Source: Climacium dendroides
Lineage: Eukaryota > Streptophyta > Bryopsida > Hypnales > Climaciaceae
Direction of reading: 5' to 3'
Assembly (NCBI GenBank): GCA_950106755.1
Contig: CATNNA010000001.1
Location: 1,674,001 to 1,738,000 of the forward strand
Length of the DNA: 64,000 bases
Positions 37,813 through 52,265 of the stretch are shown piece by piece (position 1 is the first letter of the stretch; each line of letters opens with the position of its first letter). The notes under the pieces are model-generated. The model saw nothing but the letters and a program-made list of their open reading frames with translations, was not told the DNA's origin and did not search any database. Position numbers and translations under genes: made by a program.

Positions 37813-39396
37813 AACCAATAAATTATATGGGTTTGACGTGCAAGCATGTCCAAAAACGTAACACACAAGTTGCAAATGTTCAAAATAATTAGGATTCATG
37901 GAAAAACTTCATTTTAAGACAACCCTATTGCTTTCCGACACTCTCTTCTTCATGTGAAATGGATTTCAAAACAAATACTGTAAAAATCATGCTGTATTCA
38001 ATAGAATCCAAACCAATAAATTATATGGGTTTGACGTGCAAGCATGTCCAAAAACGTAACACACAAGTTGCAAATGTTCAAAATAATTAGGATTCATGGA
38101 AAAACTTAATTTTAAGACAACCCTATTGCTTTCCGACACTCTCTTCTTCATTTAAAATGGATTTCAAAACAAATACTGTAAAAATCATGCTGTATTGAAG
38201 AGACGCCAAACCAATAAATTATATGGGTTTGACGTGCAAGCATGTCCAAAAACGTAACACACAAGTTGCAAATGTTCAAAATAATTAGGATTCATGGAAA
38301 AACTTAATTTTAAGACAACCCTATTGCTTTCCGACACTTTCTTCTTCATGTGAAATGGATTTCAAAACAAATACTGTAAAAATCATGTTGTATTCAATAG
38401 AATCCAAACCAATAAATTATATGGGTTTGACGTGCAAGCATGTCCAAAAACGTAACACACAAGTTGCAAATGTTCAAAATAATTAGGATTCATGGAAAAA
38501 CTTCATTTTAAGACAACCCTATTGCTTTCCGACACTCTCTTCTTCATTAAAAATGGATTTCAAAACAAATACTGTAAAAATCATGCTGTATTCAATAGAA
38601 TCCAAACCAATAAATTATATGGGTTTGACGTGCAAGCATGTCCAAAAACGTAACACACAAGTTGCAAATGTTCAAAATAATTAGGATTCATGGAAAAACT
38701 TAATTTTAAGACAACCCTATTGCTTTCCTACACTCTCTTCTTCATTTAAAATGGATTTCAAAACAAATACTGTAAAAATCATGCTGTATTGAAGAGAACC
38801 GAAACCAATAAATTATATGGGTTTGACGTGCAAGCATGTCCAAAAACGTAACACACAAGTTGCAAATGTTCAAAATAATTAGGATTCATGGAAAAACTTA
38901 ATTTTAAGACAACCCTATTGCTTTCCGACACTTTCTTCTTCATGTGAAATGGATTTCAAAACAAATACTGTAAAAATCATGTTGTATTCAATAGAATCCA
39001 AACCAATAAATTATATGGGTTTGACGTGCAAGCATGTCCAAAAACGTAACACACAAGTTGCAAATGTTCAAAATAATTAGGATTCATGGAAAAACTTCAT
39101 TTTAAGACAACCCTATTGCTTTCCGACACTCTCTTCTTCATGTGAAATGGATTTCAAAACAAATACTGTAAAAATCATGCTGTATTCAATAGAATCCAAA
39201 CCAATAAATTATATGGGTTTGACGTGCAAGCATGTCCAAAAACGTAACACACAAGTTGCAAATGTTCAAAATAATTAGGATTCATGGAAAAACTTAATTT
39301 TAAGACAACCCTATTGCTTTCCGACACTCTCTTGTTCATGTGAAATGGATTTGAAAACAAATACTGTAAAAATCATGCTGTATTCAATAGAATCCA

Positions 39397-40782
39397 AACC
39401 AATAAATTATATGGGTTTGACGTGCAAGCATGTCCAAAAACGTAACACACAAGTTGCAAATGTTCAAAATAATTAGGATTCATGGAAAAACTTAATTTTA
39501 AGACAACCCTATTGCTTTCCTACACTCTCTTCTTCATTTAAAATGGATTTCAAAACAAATACTGTAAAAATCATGCAGTATTGAAGAGAACCCAAACCAA
39601 TAAATTATATGGGTTTGACGTGCAAGCATGTCCAAAAACGTAACACACAAGTTGCAAATGTTCAAAATAATTAGGATTCATGGAAAAACTTAATTTTAAG
39701 ACAACCCTATTGCTTTCCGACACTTTCTTCTTCATGTGAAATGGATTTCAAAACAAATACTGTAAAAATCATGTTGTATTCAATAGAATCCAAACCAATA
39801 AATTATATGGGTTTGACGTGCAAGCATGTCCAAAAACGTAACACACAAGTTGCAAATGTTCAAAATAATTAGGATTCATGGAAAAACTTAATTTTAAGAC
39901 AACCCTATCGCTTTCCGACACTCTCTTCTTCATTTGAAATGGATTTCAAAACAAATACTGTAAAAATCATGCTGTATTCAATAGAATCCAAACCAATAAA
40001 TTATATGGGTTTGACGTGCAAGCATGTCCAAAAACGTAACACACAAGTTGCAAATGTTCAAAATAATTAGGATTCATGGAAAAACTTAATTTTAAGACAA
40101 CCCTATTGCTTTCCGACACTTTCTTCTTCATGTGAAATGGATTTCAAAACAAATACTGTAAAAATCATGCTGTATTGAAGAGAACCCAAACCAATAAATT
40201 ATATGGGTTTGACGTGCAAGCATGTCCAAAAACGTAACACACAAGTTGCAAATGTTCAAAATAATTAGGATTCATGGAAAAACTTAATTTTAAGACAACC
40301 CTATTGCTTTCCGACACTCTCTTCTTCATTTGAAATGGATTTCAAAACAAATACTGTAAAAATCATGCTGTATTGAAGAGAACCCAAACCAATAAATTAT
40401 ATGGGTTTGACGTGCAAGCATGTCCAAAAACGTAACACACAAGTTGCAAATGTTCAAAATAATTAGGATTCATGGAAAAACTTAATTTTAAGACAACCCT
40501 ATTGCTTTCCTACACTCTCTTCTTCATTTAAAATGGATTTCAAAACAAATACTGTAAAAATCATGCTGTATTGAAGAGACGCCAAACCAATAAATTATAT
40601 GGGTTTGACGTGCAAGCATGTCCAAAAACGTAACACACAAGTTGCAAATGTTCAAAATAATTAGGATTCATGGAAAAACTTAATTTTAAGACAACCCTAT
40701 TGCTTTCCGACACTTTCTTCTTCATGTGAAATGGATTTCAAAACAAATACTGTAAAAATCATGTTGTATTCAATAGAATCCA
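39397..40782. repeat. Seven-monomer block, copy 2
   Basis: Same seven types in the same order as 36427-37812. The sixth monomer (40387) has TTTCCTACAC here and TTTCCGACAC in the other copy. Confidence 0.8.
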
Positions 40783-42762
40783 AACCAATAAATTATATGG
40801 GTTTGACGTGCAAGCATGTCCAAAAACGTAACACACAAGTTGCAAATGTTCAAAATAATTAGGATTCATGGAAAAACTTAATTTTAAGACAACCCTATTG
40901 CTTTCCGACACTCTCTTCTTCATGTGAAATGGATTTGAAAACAAATACTGTAAAAATCATGCTGTATTCAATAGAATCCAAACCAATAAATTATATGGGT
41001 TTGACGTGCAAGCATGTCCAAAAACGTAACACACAAGTTGCAAATGTTCAAAATAATTAGGATTCATGGAAAAACTTCATTTTAAGACAACCCTATTGCT
41101 TTCCTACACTCTCTTCTTCATTTAAAATGGATTTCAAAACAAATACTGTAAAAATCATGCTGTATTGAAGAGAACCGAAACCAATAAATTATATGGGTTT
41201 GACGTGCAAGCATGTCCAAAAACGTAACACACAAGTTGCAAATGTTCAAAATAATTAGGATTCATGGAAAAACTTAATTTTAAGACAACCCTATTGCTTT
41301 CCGACACTTTCTTCTTCATGTGAAATGGATTTCAAAACAAATACTGTAAAAATCATGTTGTATTCAATAGAATCCAAACCAATAAATTATATGGGTTTGA
41401 CGTGCAAGCATGTCCAAAAACGTAACACACAAGTTGCAAATGTTCAAAATAATTAGGATTCATGGAAAAACTTCATTTTAAGACAACCCTATTGTTTTCC
41501 GACACTCTCTTCTTCATGTGAAATGGATTTCAAAACAAATACTGTAAAAATCATGCTGTATTCAATAGAATCCAAACCAATAAATTATATGGGTTTGACG
41601 TGCAAGCATGTCCAAAAACGTAACACACAAGTTGCAAATGTTCAAAATAATTAGGATTCATGGAAAAACTTAATTTTAAGACAACGCTATTGCTTTCCGA
41701 CACTCTCTTCTTCATGTGAAATGGATTTCAAAACAAATACTGTAAAAATCATGCTGTATTCAATAGAATCCAAACCAATAAATTATATGGGTTTGACGTG
41801 CAAGCATGTCCAAAAACGTAACACACAAGTTGCAAATGTTCAAAATAATTAGGATTCATGGAAAAACTTAATTTTAAGACAACCCTATTGCTTTCCGACA
41901 CTCTCTTCTTCATTTGAAATGGATTTCAAAACAAATACTGTAAAAATCATGCTGTATTCAATAGAATCCAAACCAATAAATTATATGGGTTTGACGTGCA
42001 AGCATGTCCAAAAACGTAACACACAAGTTGCAAATGTTCAAAATAATTAGGATTCATGGAAAAACTTAATTTTAAGACAACCCTATTGCTTTCCGACACT
42101 TTCTTCTTCATTTGAAATGGATTTCAAAACAAATTCTCTAAAAATCATGCTGTATTCAATAGAATCCAAACCAATAAATTATATGGGTTTGACGTGCAAG
42201 CATGTCCAAAAACGTAACACACAAGTTGCAAATCTTCAAAATAATTAGAATTCATGGAAAAACTTAATTTTAAGACAACCCTATTGCTTTCCGACACTTT
42301 CTTCTTCATTTGAAATGGATTTGAAAACAAATACTGTAAAAATCATGCTGTATTCAATAGAATCCAAACCAATAAATTATATGGGTTTGACGTGCAAGCA
42401 TGTCCAAAAACATAACACACAAGTTGCAAATGTTCAAAATAATTAGGATTCATGGAAAAACTTAATTTTAAGACAACCCTATTGCTTTCCGACACTTTCT
42501 TCTTCATTTGAAATGGATTTGAAAACAAATACTGTAAAAATCATGCTGTATTCAATAGAATCCAAACCAATAAATTATATGGGTTTGACGTGCAAGCATG
42601 TCCAAAAACGTAACACACAAGTTGCAAATGTTCAAAATAATTAGGATTCATGGAAAAACTTCATTTGAAGACAACCCTATTGCTTTCCGACACTTTCTTC
42701 TTCATTTGAAATGGATTTCAAAACAAATTCTCTAAAAATCATGCTGTATTCAATAGAATCCA
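40585..42762. repeat. Eleven-monomer block shared with 60384-62561, left copy
   Basis: Order: CATGTTG, TTTGAAAAC, GAACCGAAACC, CATGTTG, CTTCATTTTAAG, CAACGCT, plain ATTTG, AATTCTCT, ATTAGAATTC with TTTGAAAAC, TTTGAAAAC, CATTTGAAG with AATTCTCT. The right copy is 19799 bp away (100 monomers minus one base). The copies differ at several sites, for example TTGTTTTCC at 41493 and AAATCTTC at 42231, only in this copy. Confidence 0.78.
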
Positions 42763-43752
42763 AACCAATAAATTATATGGGTTTGACGTGCAAGCATGTC
42801 CAAAAACGTAACACACAAGTTGCAAATGTTCAAAATAATTAGGATTCATGGAAAAACTTCATTTTAAGACAACCCTATTGCTTTCCGACACTCTCTTCTT
42901 CATGTGAAATGGATTTCAAAACAAATACTGTAAAAATCATGCTGTATTCAATAGAATCCAAACCAATAAATTATATGGGTTTGACGTGCAAGCATGTCCA
43001 AAAACGTAACACACAAGTTGCAAATGTTCAAAATAATTAGGATTCATGGAAAAACTTAATTTTAAGACAACCCTATTGCTTTCCGACACTTTCTTCTTCA
43101 TTTGAAATGGATTTGAAAACAAATACTGTAAAAATCATGCTGTATTCAATAGAATCCAAACCAATAAATTATATGGGTTTGACGTGCAAGCATGTCCAAA
43201 AACGTAACACACAAGTTGCAAATGTTCAAAATAATTAGGATTCATGGAAAAACTTAATTTTAAGACAACCCTATTGCTTTCCGACACTTTCTTCTTCATT
43301 TGAAATGGATTTCAAAACAAATTCTCTAAAAATCATGCTGTATTCAATAGAATCCAAACCAATAAATTATATGGGTTTCACGTGCAAGCATGTCCAAAAA
43401 CGTAACACACAAGTTGCAAATGTTCAAAATAATTAGAATTCATGGAAAAACTTAATTTTAAGACAACCCTATTGCTTTCCGACACTTTCTTCTTCATTAG
43501 AAATGGATTTGAAAACAAATACTGTAAAAATCATGCTGTATTCAATAGAATCCAAACCAATAAATTATATGGGTTTGACGTGCAAGCATGTCCAAAAACA
43601 TAACACACAAGTTGCAAATGTTCAAAATAATTAGGATTCATGGAAAAACTTAATTTTAAGACAACCCTATTGCTTTCCGACACTTTCTTCTTCATTTGAA
43701 ATGGATTTGAAAACAAATACTGTAAAAATCATGCTGTATTCAATAGAATCCA
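42763..43752. repeat. AATTCTCT/TTTGAAAAC subfamily block
   Basis: Three consecutive monomer types at 41971-42564 (AATTCTCT; ATTAGAATTC; AACATAAC with TTTGAAAAC) recur at 43159-43752, exactly 1188 bp on. The monomer at 43357 also carries TTTCACGTG, otherwise confined to the first 16.5 kb, and a private TTCATTAGAAATGG. Confidence 0.78.
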
Positions 43753-45138
43753 AACCAATAAATTATATGGGTTTGACGTGCAAGCATGTCCAAAAACGTA
43801 ACACACAAGTTGCAAATGTTCAAAATAATTAGGATTCATGGAAAAACTTCATTTTAAGACAACCCTATTGCTTTCCGACACTCTCTTCTTCATTAAAAAT
43901 GGATTTCAAAACAAATACTGTAAAAATCATGCTGTATTGAAGAGAACCCAAACCAATAAATTATATGGGTTTGACGTGCAAGCATGTCCAAAAACGTAAC
44001 ACACAAGTTGCAAATGTTCAAAATAATTAGGATTCATGGAAAAACTTAATTTTAAGACAACCCTATTGCTTTCCGACACTCTCTTCTTCATTTAAAATGG
44101 ATTTCAAAACAAATACTGTAAAAATCATGCTGTATTGAAGAGACGCCAAACCAATAAATTATATGGGTTTGACGTGCAAGCATGTCCAAAAACGTAACAC
44201 ACAAGTTGCAAATGTTCAAAATAATTAGGATTCATGGAAAAACTTAATTTTAAGACAACCCTATTGCTTTCCGACACTTTCTTCTTCATGTGAAATGGAT
44301 TTCAAAACAAATACTGTAAAAATCATGTTGTATTCAATAGAATCCAAACCAATAAATTATATGGGTTTGACGTGCAAGCATGTCCAAAAACGTAACACAC
44401 AAGTTGCAAATGTTCAAAATAATTAGGATTCATGGAAAAACTTAATTTTAAGACAACCCTATTGCTTTCCGACACTCTCTTCTTCATTTGAAATGGATTT
44501 CAAAACAAATACTGTAAAAATCATGCTGTATTCAATAGAATCCAAACCAATAAATTATATGGGTTTGACGTGCAAGCATGTCCAAAAACGTAACACACAA
44601 GTTGCAAATGTTCAAAATAATTAGGATTCATGGAAAAACTTAATTTTAAGACAACCCTATTGCTTTCCGACACTTTCTTCTTCATTTGAAATGGATTTCA
44701 AAACAAATACTGTAAAAATCATGCTGTATTCAATAGAACCCAAACCAATAAATTATATGGGTTTGACGTGCAAGCATGTCCAAAAACGTAACACACAAGT
44801 TGCAAATGTTGAAAATAATTAGGATTCATGGAAAAACTTAATTTTAAGACAACCCTATTGCTTTCCGACACTCTCTTCTTCATTTGAAATGGATTTCAAA
44901 ACAAATACTGTAAAAATCATACTGTATTCAATAGAATCCAAACCAATAAATTATATGGGTTTGACGTGCAAGGATGTCCAAAAACGTAACACACAAGTTG
45001 CAAATGTTCAAAATAATTAGGATTCATGGAAAAACTTAATTTTAAGACAACCCTATTGCTTTCCGACACTCTCTTCTTCATTTAAAATGGATTTCAAAAC
45101 AAATACTGTAAAAATCATGCTGTATTGAAGAGACGCCA
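43753..45138. repeat. Seven-monomer block duplicated at 45733 (1980-bp offset), copy 1
   Basis: Shared order: ATTAAAAAT with GAAGAGAACCC; GACGCC; ATGTG; ATTTG; ATTTG with GAACCC; GTTGAAAATAATT with CATACTG; ATTTAAAAT. The marker GTTGAAAATAATT is found only here (44743 monomer) and in the second copy (46722 monomer). Confidence 0.82.
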
Positions 45139-45732
45139 AACCAATAAATTATATGGGTTTGACGTGCAAGCATGTCCAAAAACGTAACACACAAGTTGCA
45201 AATGTTCAAAATAATTAGGATTCATGGAAAAACTTAATTTTAAGACAACCCTATTGCTTTCCGACACTCTCTTCTTCATTTGAAATGGATTTCAAAACAA
45301 ATACTGTAAAAATCATGCTGTATTGAAGAGACGCCAAACCAATAAATTATATGGGTTTGACGTGCAAGCATGTCCAAAAACGTAACACACAAGTTGCAAA
45401 TGTTCAAAATAATTAGGATTCATGGAAAAACTTAATTTTAAGACAACCCTATTGCTTTCCGACACTCTCTTCTTCATTTAAAATGGATTTCAAAACAAAT
45501 ACTGTAAAAATCATGCTGTATTGAAGAGACGCCAAACCAATAAATTATATGGGTTTGACGTGCAAGCATGTCCAAAAACGTAACACACAAGTTGCAAATG
45601 TTCAAAATAATTAGGATTCATGGAAAAACTTAATTTTAAGACAACCCTATTGCTTTCCGACACTTTCTTCTCCATGTGAAATGGATTTCAAAACAAATAC
45701 TGTAAAAATCATGTTGTATTCAATAGAATCCA

Positions 45733-47117
45733 AACCAATAAATTATATGGGTTTGACGTGCAAGCATGTCCAAAAACGTAACACACAAGTTGCAAATGTT
45801 CAAAATAATTAGGATTCATGGAAAAACTTCATTTTAAGACAACCCTATTGCTTTCCGACACTCTCTTCTTCATTAAAAATGGATTTCAAAACAAATACTG
45901 TAAAAATCATGCTGTATTGAAGAGAACCCAAACCAATAAATTATATGGGTTTGACGTGCAAGCATGTCCAAAAACGTAACACACAAGTTGCAAATGTTCA
46001 AAATAATTAGGATTCATGGAAAAACTTAATTTTAAGACAACCCTATTGCTTTCCGACACTCTCTTCTTCATTTAAAATGGATTTCAAAACAAATACTGTA
46101 AAAATCATGCTGTATTGAAGAGACGCCAAACCAATAAATTATATGGGTTTGACGTGCAAGCATGTCCAAAAACGTAACACACAAGTTGCAAATGTTCAAA
46201 ATAATTAGGATTCATGGAAAAACTTAATTTTAAGACAACCCTATTGCTTTCCGACACTTTCTTCTTCATGTGAAATGGATTTCAAAACAAATACTGTAAA
46301 AATCATGCTGTATTCAATAGAATCCAAACCAATAAATTATATGGGTTTGACGTGCAAGCATGTCCAAAAACGTAACACACAAGTTGCAAATGTTCAAAAT
46401 AATTAGGATTCATGGAAAAACTTAATTTTAAGACAACCCTATTGCTTTCCGACACTCTCTTCTTCATTTGAAATGGATTTCAAAACAAATACTGTAAAAA
46501 TCATGCTGTATTCAATAGAATCCAAACCAATAAATTATATGGGTTTGACGTGCAAGCATGTCCAAAAACGTAACACACAAGTTGCAAATGTTCAAAATAA
46601 TTAGGATTCATGGAAAAACTTCATTTTAAGACAACCCTATTGCTTTCCGACACTTTCTTCTTCATTTGAAATGGATTTCAAAACAAATACTGTAAAATCA
46701 TGCTGTATTCAATAGAACCCAAACCAATAAATTATATGGGTTTGACGTGCAAGCATGTCCAAAAACGTAACACACAAGTTGCAAATGTTGAAAATAATTA
46801 GGATTCATGGAAAAACTTAATTTTAAGACAACCCTATTGCTTTCCGACACTCTCTTCTTCATTTGAAATGGATTTCAAAACAAATACTGTAAAAATCATA
46901 CTGTATTCAATAGAATCCAAACCAATAAATTATATGGGTTTGACGTGCAAGCATGTCCAAAAACGTAACACACAAGTTGCAAATGTTCAAAATAATTAGG
47001 ATTCATGGAAAAACTTAATTTTAAGACAACCCTATTGCTTTCCGACACTCTCTTCTTCATTTAAAATGGATTTCAAAACAAATACTGTAAAAATCATGCT
47101 GTATTCAATAGAATCCA
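45733..47117. repeat. Seven-monomer block, copy 2
   Basis: Matches 43753-45138 by monomer type. It contains a 197-bp monomer (46525-46721), in which the A-run before TCATGC is one base short (46694-46697); this is the only shortened monomer outside the left domain. The third monomer has CATGCTG instead of CATGTTG. Confidence 0.82.
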
Positions 47118-49097
47118 AACCAATAAATTATATGGGTTTGACGTGCAAGCATGTCCAAAAACGTAACACACAAGTTGCAAATGTTCAAAATAATTAGGAT
47201 TCATGGAAAAACTTCATTTTAAGACAACCCTATTGCTTTCCGACACTCTCTTCTTCATTTGAAATGGATTTCAAAACAAATACTGTAAAAATCATACTGT
47301 ATTCAATAGAATCCAAACCAATAAATTATATGGGTTTGACGTGCAAGCATGTCCAAAAACGTAACACACAAGTTGCAAATGTTCAAAATAATTAGAATTC
47401 ATGGAAAAACTTAATTTTAAGACAACCCTATTGCTTTCCGACACTCTCTTCTTCATTTGAAATGGATTTCAAAACAAATACTGTAAAAATCATGCTGTAT
47501 TGAAGAGAACCCAAACCAATAAATTATATGGGTTTGACGTGCAAGCATGTCCAAAAACGTAACACACAAGTTGCAAATGTTCAAAATAATTAGGATTCAT
47601 GGAAAAACTTAATTTTAAGACAATCCTGTTGCTTTCCGACACTCTCTTCTTCATTTGAAATGGATTTCAAAACAAATACTGTAAAAATCATGCTGTATTC
47701 AATAGAATCCAAACCAATAAATTATATGGGTTTGACGTGCAAGCATGTCCAAAAACGTAACACACAAGTTGCAAATGTTCAAAATAATTAGGATTCATGG
47801 AAAAACTTAATTTTAAGACAACCCTATTGCTTTCCGACACTCTCTTCTTCATTTGAAATGGATTTCAAAACAAATACTGTAAAAATCATACTGTATTCAA
47901 TAGAATCCAAACCAATAAATTATATGGGTTTGACGTGCAAGCATGTCCAAAAACGTAACACACAAGTTGCAAATGTTCAAAATAATTAGGATTCATGGAA
48001 AAACTTAATTTTAAGACAACCCTATCGCTTTCCGACACTCTCTTCTTCATTTGAAATGGATTTCAAAACAAATACTGTAAAAATCATGCTGTATTCAATA
48101 GAATCCAAACCAATAAATTATATGGGTTTGACGTGCAAGCATGTCCAAAAACGTAACACACAAGTTGCAAATGTTCAAAATAATTAGGATTCATGGAAAA
48201 ACTTAATTTTAAGACAACCCTATTGCTTTCCGACACTTTCTTCTTCATGTGAAATGGATTTCAAAACAAATACTGTAAAAATCATGCTGTATTCAATAGA
48301 ATCCAAACCAATAAATTATATGGGTTTGACGTGCAAGCATGTCCAAAAACGTAACACACAAGTTGCAAATGTTCAAAATAATTAGGATTCATGGAAAAAC
48401 TTAATTTTAAGACAACCCTATCGCTTTCCGACACTCTCTTCTTCATTTGAAATGGATTTCAAAACAAATACTGTAAAAATCATGCTGTATTCAATAGAAT
48501 CCAAACCAATAAATTATATGGGTTTGACGTGCAAGCATGTCCAAAAACGTAACACACAAGTTGCAAATGTTCAAAATAATTAGGATTCATGGAAAAACTT
48601 AATTTTAAGACAACCCTATTGCTTTCCGACACTTTCTTCTTCATGTGAAATGGATTTCAAAACAAATACTGTAAAAATCATGCTGTATTGAAGAGAACCC
48701 AAACCAATAAATTATATGGGTTTGACGTGCAAGCATGTCCAAAAACGTAACACACAAGTTGCAAATGTTCAAAATAATTAGGATTCATGGAAAAACTTAA
48801 TTTTAAGACAACCCTATTGCTTTCCGACACTCTCTTCTTCATTTAAAATGGATTTCAAAACAAATACTGTAAAAATCATGCTGTATTGAAGAGAACCCAA
48901 ACCAATAAATTATATGGGTTTGACGTGCAAGCATGTCCAAAAACGTAACACACAAGTTGCAAATGTTCAAAATAATTAGGATTCATGGAAAAACTTAATT
49001 TTAAGACAACCCTATTGCTTTCCGACACTCTCTTCTTCATTTAAAATGGATTTCAAAACAAATACTGTAAAAATCATGCTGTATTGAAGAGACGCCA
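47118..49097. repeat. Satellite region between HOR blocks
   Basis: Ten monomers. 47118-47711 (CATACTG; ATTAGAATTC; CCTGTTGC) matches 35239-35832 at an offset of 11879 bp. Two CCCTATCGC monomers (47910, 48306) sit 396 bp apart, each followed by a CTTTCTTC/ATGTG monomer, suggesting a local dimer. No gene seen. Confidence 0.75.
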
Positions 49098-50681
49098 AAC
49101 CAATAAATTATATGGGTTTGACGTGCAAGCATGTCCAAAAACGTAACACACAAGTTGCAAATGTTCAAAATAATTAGGATTCATGGAAAAACTTAATTTT
49201 AAGACAACCCTATTGCTTTCCGACACTTTCTTCTTCATGTGAAATGGATTTCAAAACAAATACTGTAAAAATCATGTTGTATTCAATAGAATCCAAACCA
49301 ATAAATTATATGGGTTTGACGTGCAAGCATGTCCAAAAACGTAACACACAAGTTGCAAATGTTCAAAATAATTAGGATTCATGGAAAAACTTAATTTTAA
49401 GACAACCCTATTGCTTTCCGACACTCTCTTCTTCATGTGAAATGGATTTGAAAACAAATACTGTAAAAATCATGCTGTATTCAATAGAATCCAAACCAAT
49501 AAATTATATGGGTTTGACGTGCAAGCATGTCCAAAAACGTAACACACAAGTTGCAAATGTTCAAAATAATTAGGATTCATGGAAAAACTTCATTTTAAGA
49601 CAACCCTATTGCTTTCCTACACTCTCTTCTTCATTTAAAATGGATTTCAAAACAAATACTGTAAAAATCATGCTGTATTGAAGAGAACCGAAACCAATAA
49701 ATTATATGGGTTTGACGTGCAAGCATGTCCAGAAACGTAACACACAAGTTGCAAATGTTCAAAATAATTAGGATTCATGGAAAAACTTAATTTTAAGACA
49801 ACCCTATTGCTTTCCGACACTTTCTTCTTCATGTGAAATGGATTTCAAAACAAATACTGTAAAAATCATGTTGTATTCAATAGAATCCAAACCAATAAAT
49901 TATATGGGTTTGACGTGCAAGCATGTCCAAAAACGTAACACACAAGTTGCAAATGTTCAAAATAATTAGGATTCATGGAAAAACTTCATTTTAAGACAAC
50001 CCTATTGCTTTCCGACACTCTCTTCTTCATGTGAAATGGATTTCAAAACAAATACTGTAAAAATCATGCTGTATTCAATAGATTCCAAACCAATAAATTA
50101 TATGGGTTTGACGTGCAAGCATGTCCAAAAACGTAACACACAAGTTGCAAATGTTCAAAATAATTAGGATTCATGGAAAAACTTAATTTTAAGACAACCC
50201 TATTGCTTTCCGACACTCTCTTCTTCATGTGAAATGGATTTCAAAACAAATACTGTAAAAATCATGCTGTATTCAATAGAATCCAAACCAATAAATTATA
50301 TGGGTTTGACGTGCAAGCATGTCCAAAAACGTAACACACAAGTTGCAAATGTTCAAAATAATTAGGATTCATGGAAAAACTTAATTTTAAGACAACCCTA
50401 TTGCTTTCCTACACTCTCTTCTTCATTTAAAATGGATTTCAAAACAAATACTGTAAAAATCATGCAGTATTGAAGAGAACCCAAACCAATAAATTATATG
50501 GGTTTGACGTGCAAGCATGTCCAAAAACGTAACACACAAGTTGCAAATGTTCAAAATAATTAGGATTCATGGAAAAACTTAATTTTAAGACAACCCTATT
50601 GCTTTCCGACACTTTCTTCTTCATGTGAAATGGATTTCAAAACAAATACTGTAAAAATCATGTTGTATTCAATAGAATCCA
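49098..50681. repeat. 8-mer HOR (1584 bp), copy 1
   Basis: Unit order: CATGTTG; TTTGAAAAC; TTTCCTACAC with GAACCGAAACC; TCCAGAAACG with CATGTTG; CTTCATTTTAAG with AATAGATTCC; plain ATGTG; TTTCCTACAC with CATGCAG; CATGTTG. The private markers TCCAGAAACG and AATAGATTCC recur every 1584 bp. Confidence 0.93.
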
Positions 50682-52265
50682 AACCAATAAATTATATGGG
50701 TTTGACGTGCAAGCATGTCCAAAAACGTAACACACAAGTTGCAAATGTTCAAAATAATTAGGATTCATGGAAAAACTTAATTTTAAGACAACCCTATTGC
50801 TTTCCGACACTTTCTTCTTCATGTGAAATGGATTTCAAAACAAATACTGTAAAAATCATGTTGTATTCAATAGAATCCAAACCAATAAATTATATGGGTT
50901 TGACGTGCAAGCATGTCCAAAAACGTAACACACAAGTTGCAAATGTTCAAAATAATTAGGATTCATGGAAAAACTTAATTTTAAGACAACCCTATTGCTT
51001 TCCGACACTCTCTTCTTCATGTGAAATGGATTTGAAAACAAATACTGTAAAAATCATGCTGTATTCAATAGAATCCAAACCAATAAATTATATGGGTTTG
51101 ACGTGCAAGCATGTCCAAAAACGTAACACACAAGTTGCAAATGTTCAAAATAATTAGGATTCATGGAAAAACTTCATTTTAAGACAACCCTATTGCTTTC
51201 CTACACTCTCTTCTTCATTTAAAATGGATTTCAAAACAAATACTGTAAAAATCATGCTGTATTGAAGAGAACCGAAACCAATAAATTATATGGGTTTGAC
51301 GTGCAAGCATGTCCAGAAACGTAACACACAAGTTGCAAATGTTCAAAATAATTAGGATTCATGGAAAAACTTAATTTTAAGACAACCCTATTGCTTTCCG
51401 ACACTTTCTTCTTCATGTGAAATGGATTTCAAAACAAATACTGTAAAAATCATGTTGTATTCAATAGAATCCAAACCAATAAATTATATGGGTTTGACGT
51501 GCAAGCATGTCCAAAAACGTAACACACAAGTTGCAAATGTTCAAAATAATTAGGATTCATGGAAAAACTTCATTTTAAGACAACCCTATTGCTTTCCGAC
51601 ACTCTCTTCTTCATGTGAAATGGATTTCAAAACAAATACTGTAAAAATCATGCTGTATTCAATAGATTCCAAACCAATAAATTATATGGGTTTGACGTGC
51701 AAGCATGTCCAAAAACGTAACACACAAGTTGCAAATGTTCAAAATAATTAGGATTCATGGAAAAACTTAATTTTAAGACAACCCTATTGCTTTCCGACAC
51801 TCTCTTCTTCATGTGAAATGGATTTCAAAACAAATACTGTAAAAATCATGCTGTATTCAATAGAATCCAAACCAATAAATTATATGGGTTTGACGTGCAA
51901 GCATGTCCAAAAACGTAACACACAAGTTGCAAATGTTCAAAATAATTAGGATTCATGGAAAAACTTAATTTTAAGACAACCCTATTGCTTTCCTACACTC
52001 TCTTCTTCATTTAAAATGGATTTCAAAACAAATACTGTAAAAATCATGCAGTATTGAAGAGAACCCAAACCAATAAATTATATGGGTTTGACGTGCAAGC
52101 ATGTCCAAAAACGTAACACACAAGTTGCAAATGTTCAAAATAATTAGGATTCATGGAAAAACTTAATTTTAAGACAACCCTATTGCTTTCCGACACTTTC
52201 TTCTTCATGTGAAATGGATTTCAAAACAAATACTGTAAAAATCATGTTGTATTCAATAGAATCCA
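50682..52265. repeat. 8-mer HOR (1584 bp), copy 2
   Basis: All eight units in the same order and with the same diagnostic bases as copy 1. No difference was noticed by eye. Confidence 0.93.

Larger units (their letters stand above)
34249..42762. repeat. Mosaic satellite region with CATGTTG monomers
   Basis: Forty-three monomers in which a CTTTCTTC/ATGTG/CATGTTG monomer recurs every two to six positions. Other diagnostic types are TTTCCTACAC, CATGCAGTATTG, CCCTATCGC and GAACCGAAACC. The order is irregular, but blocks repeat: 36427-37812 matches 39397-40782 at 2970 bp (15 monomers). The GACGCC monomers near the left edge relate it to 44.9-46.1 kb. No gene or other element is seen. Confidence 0.8.
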
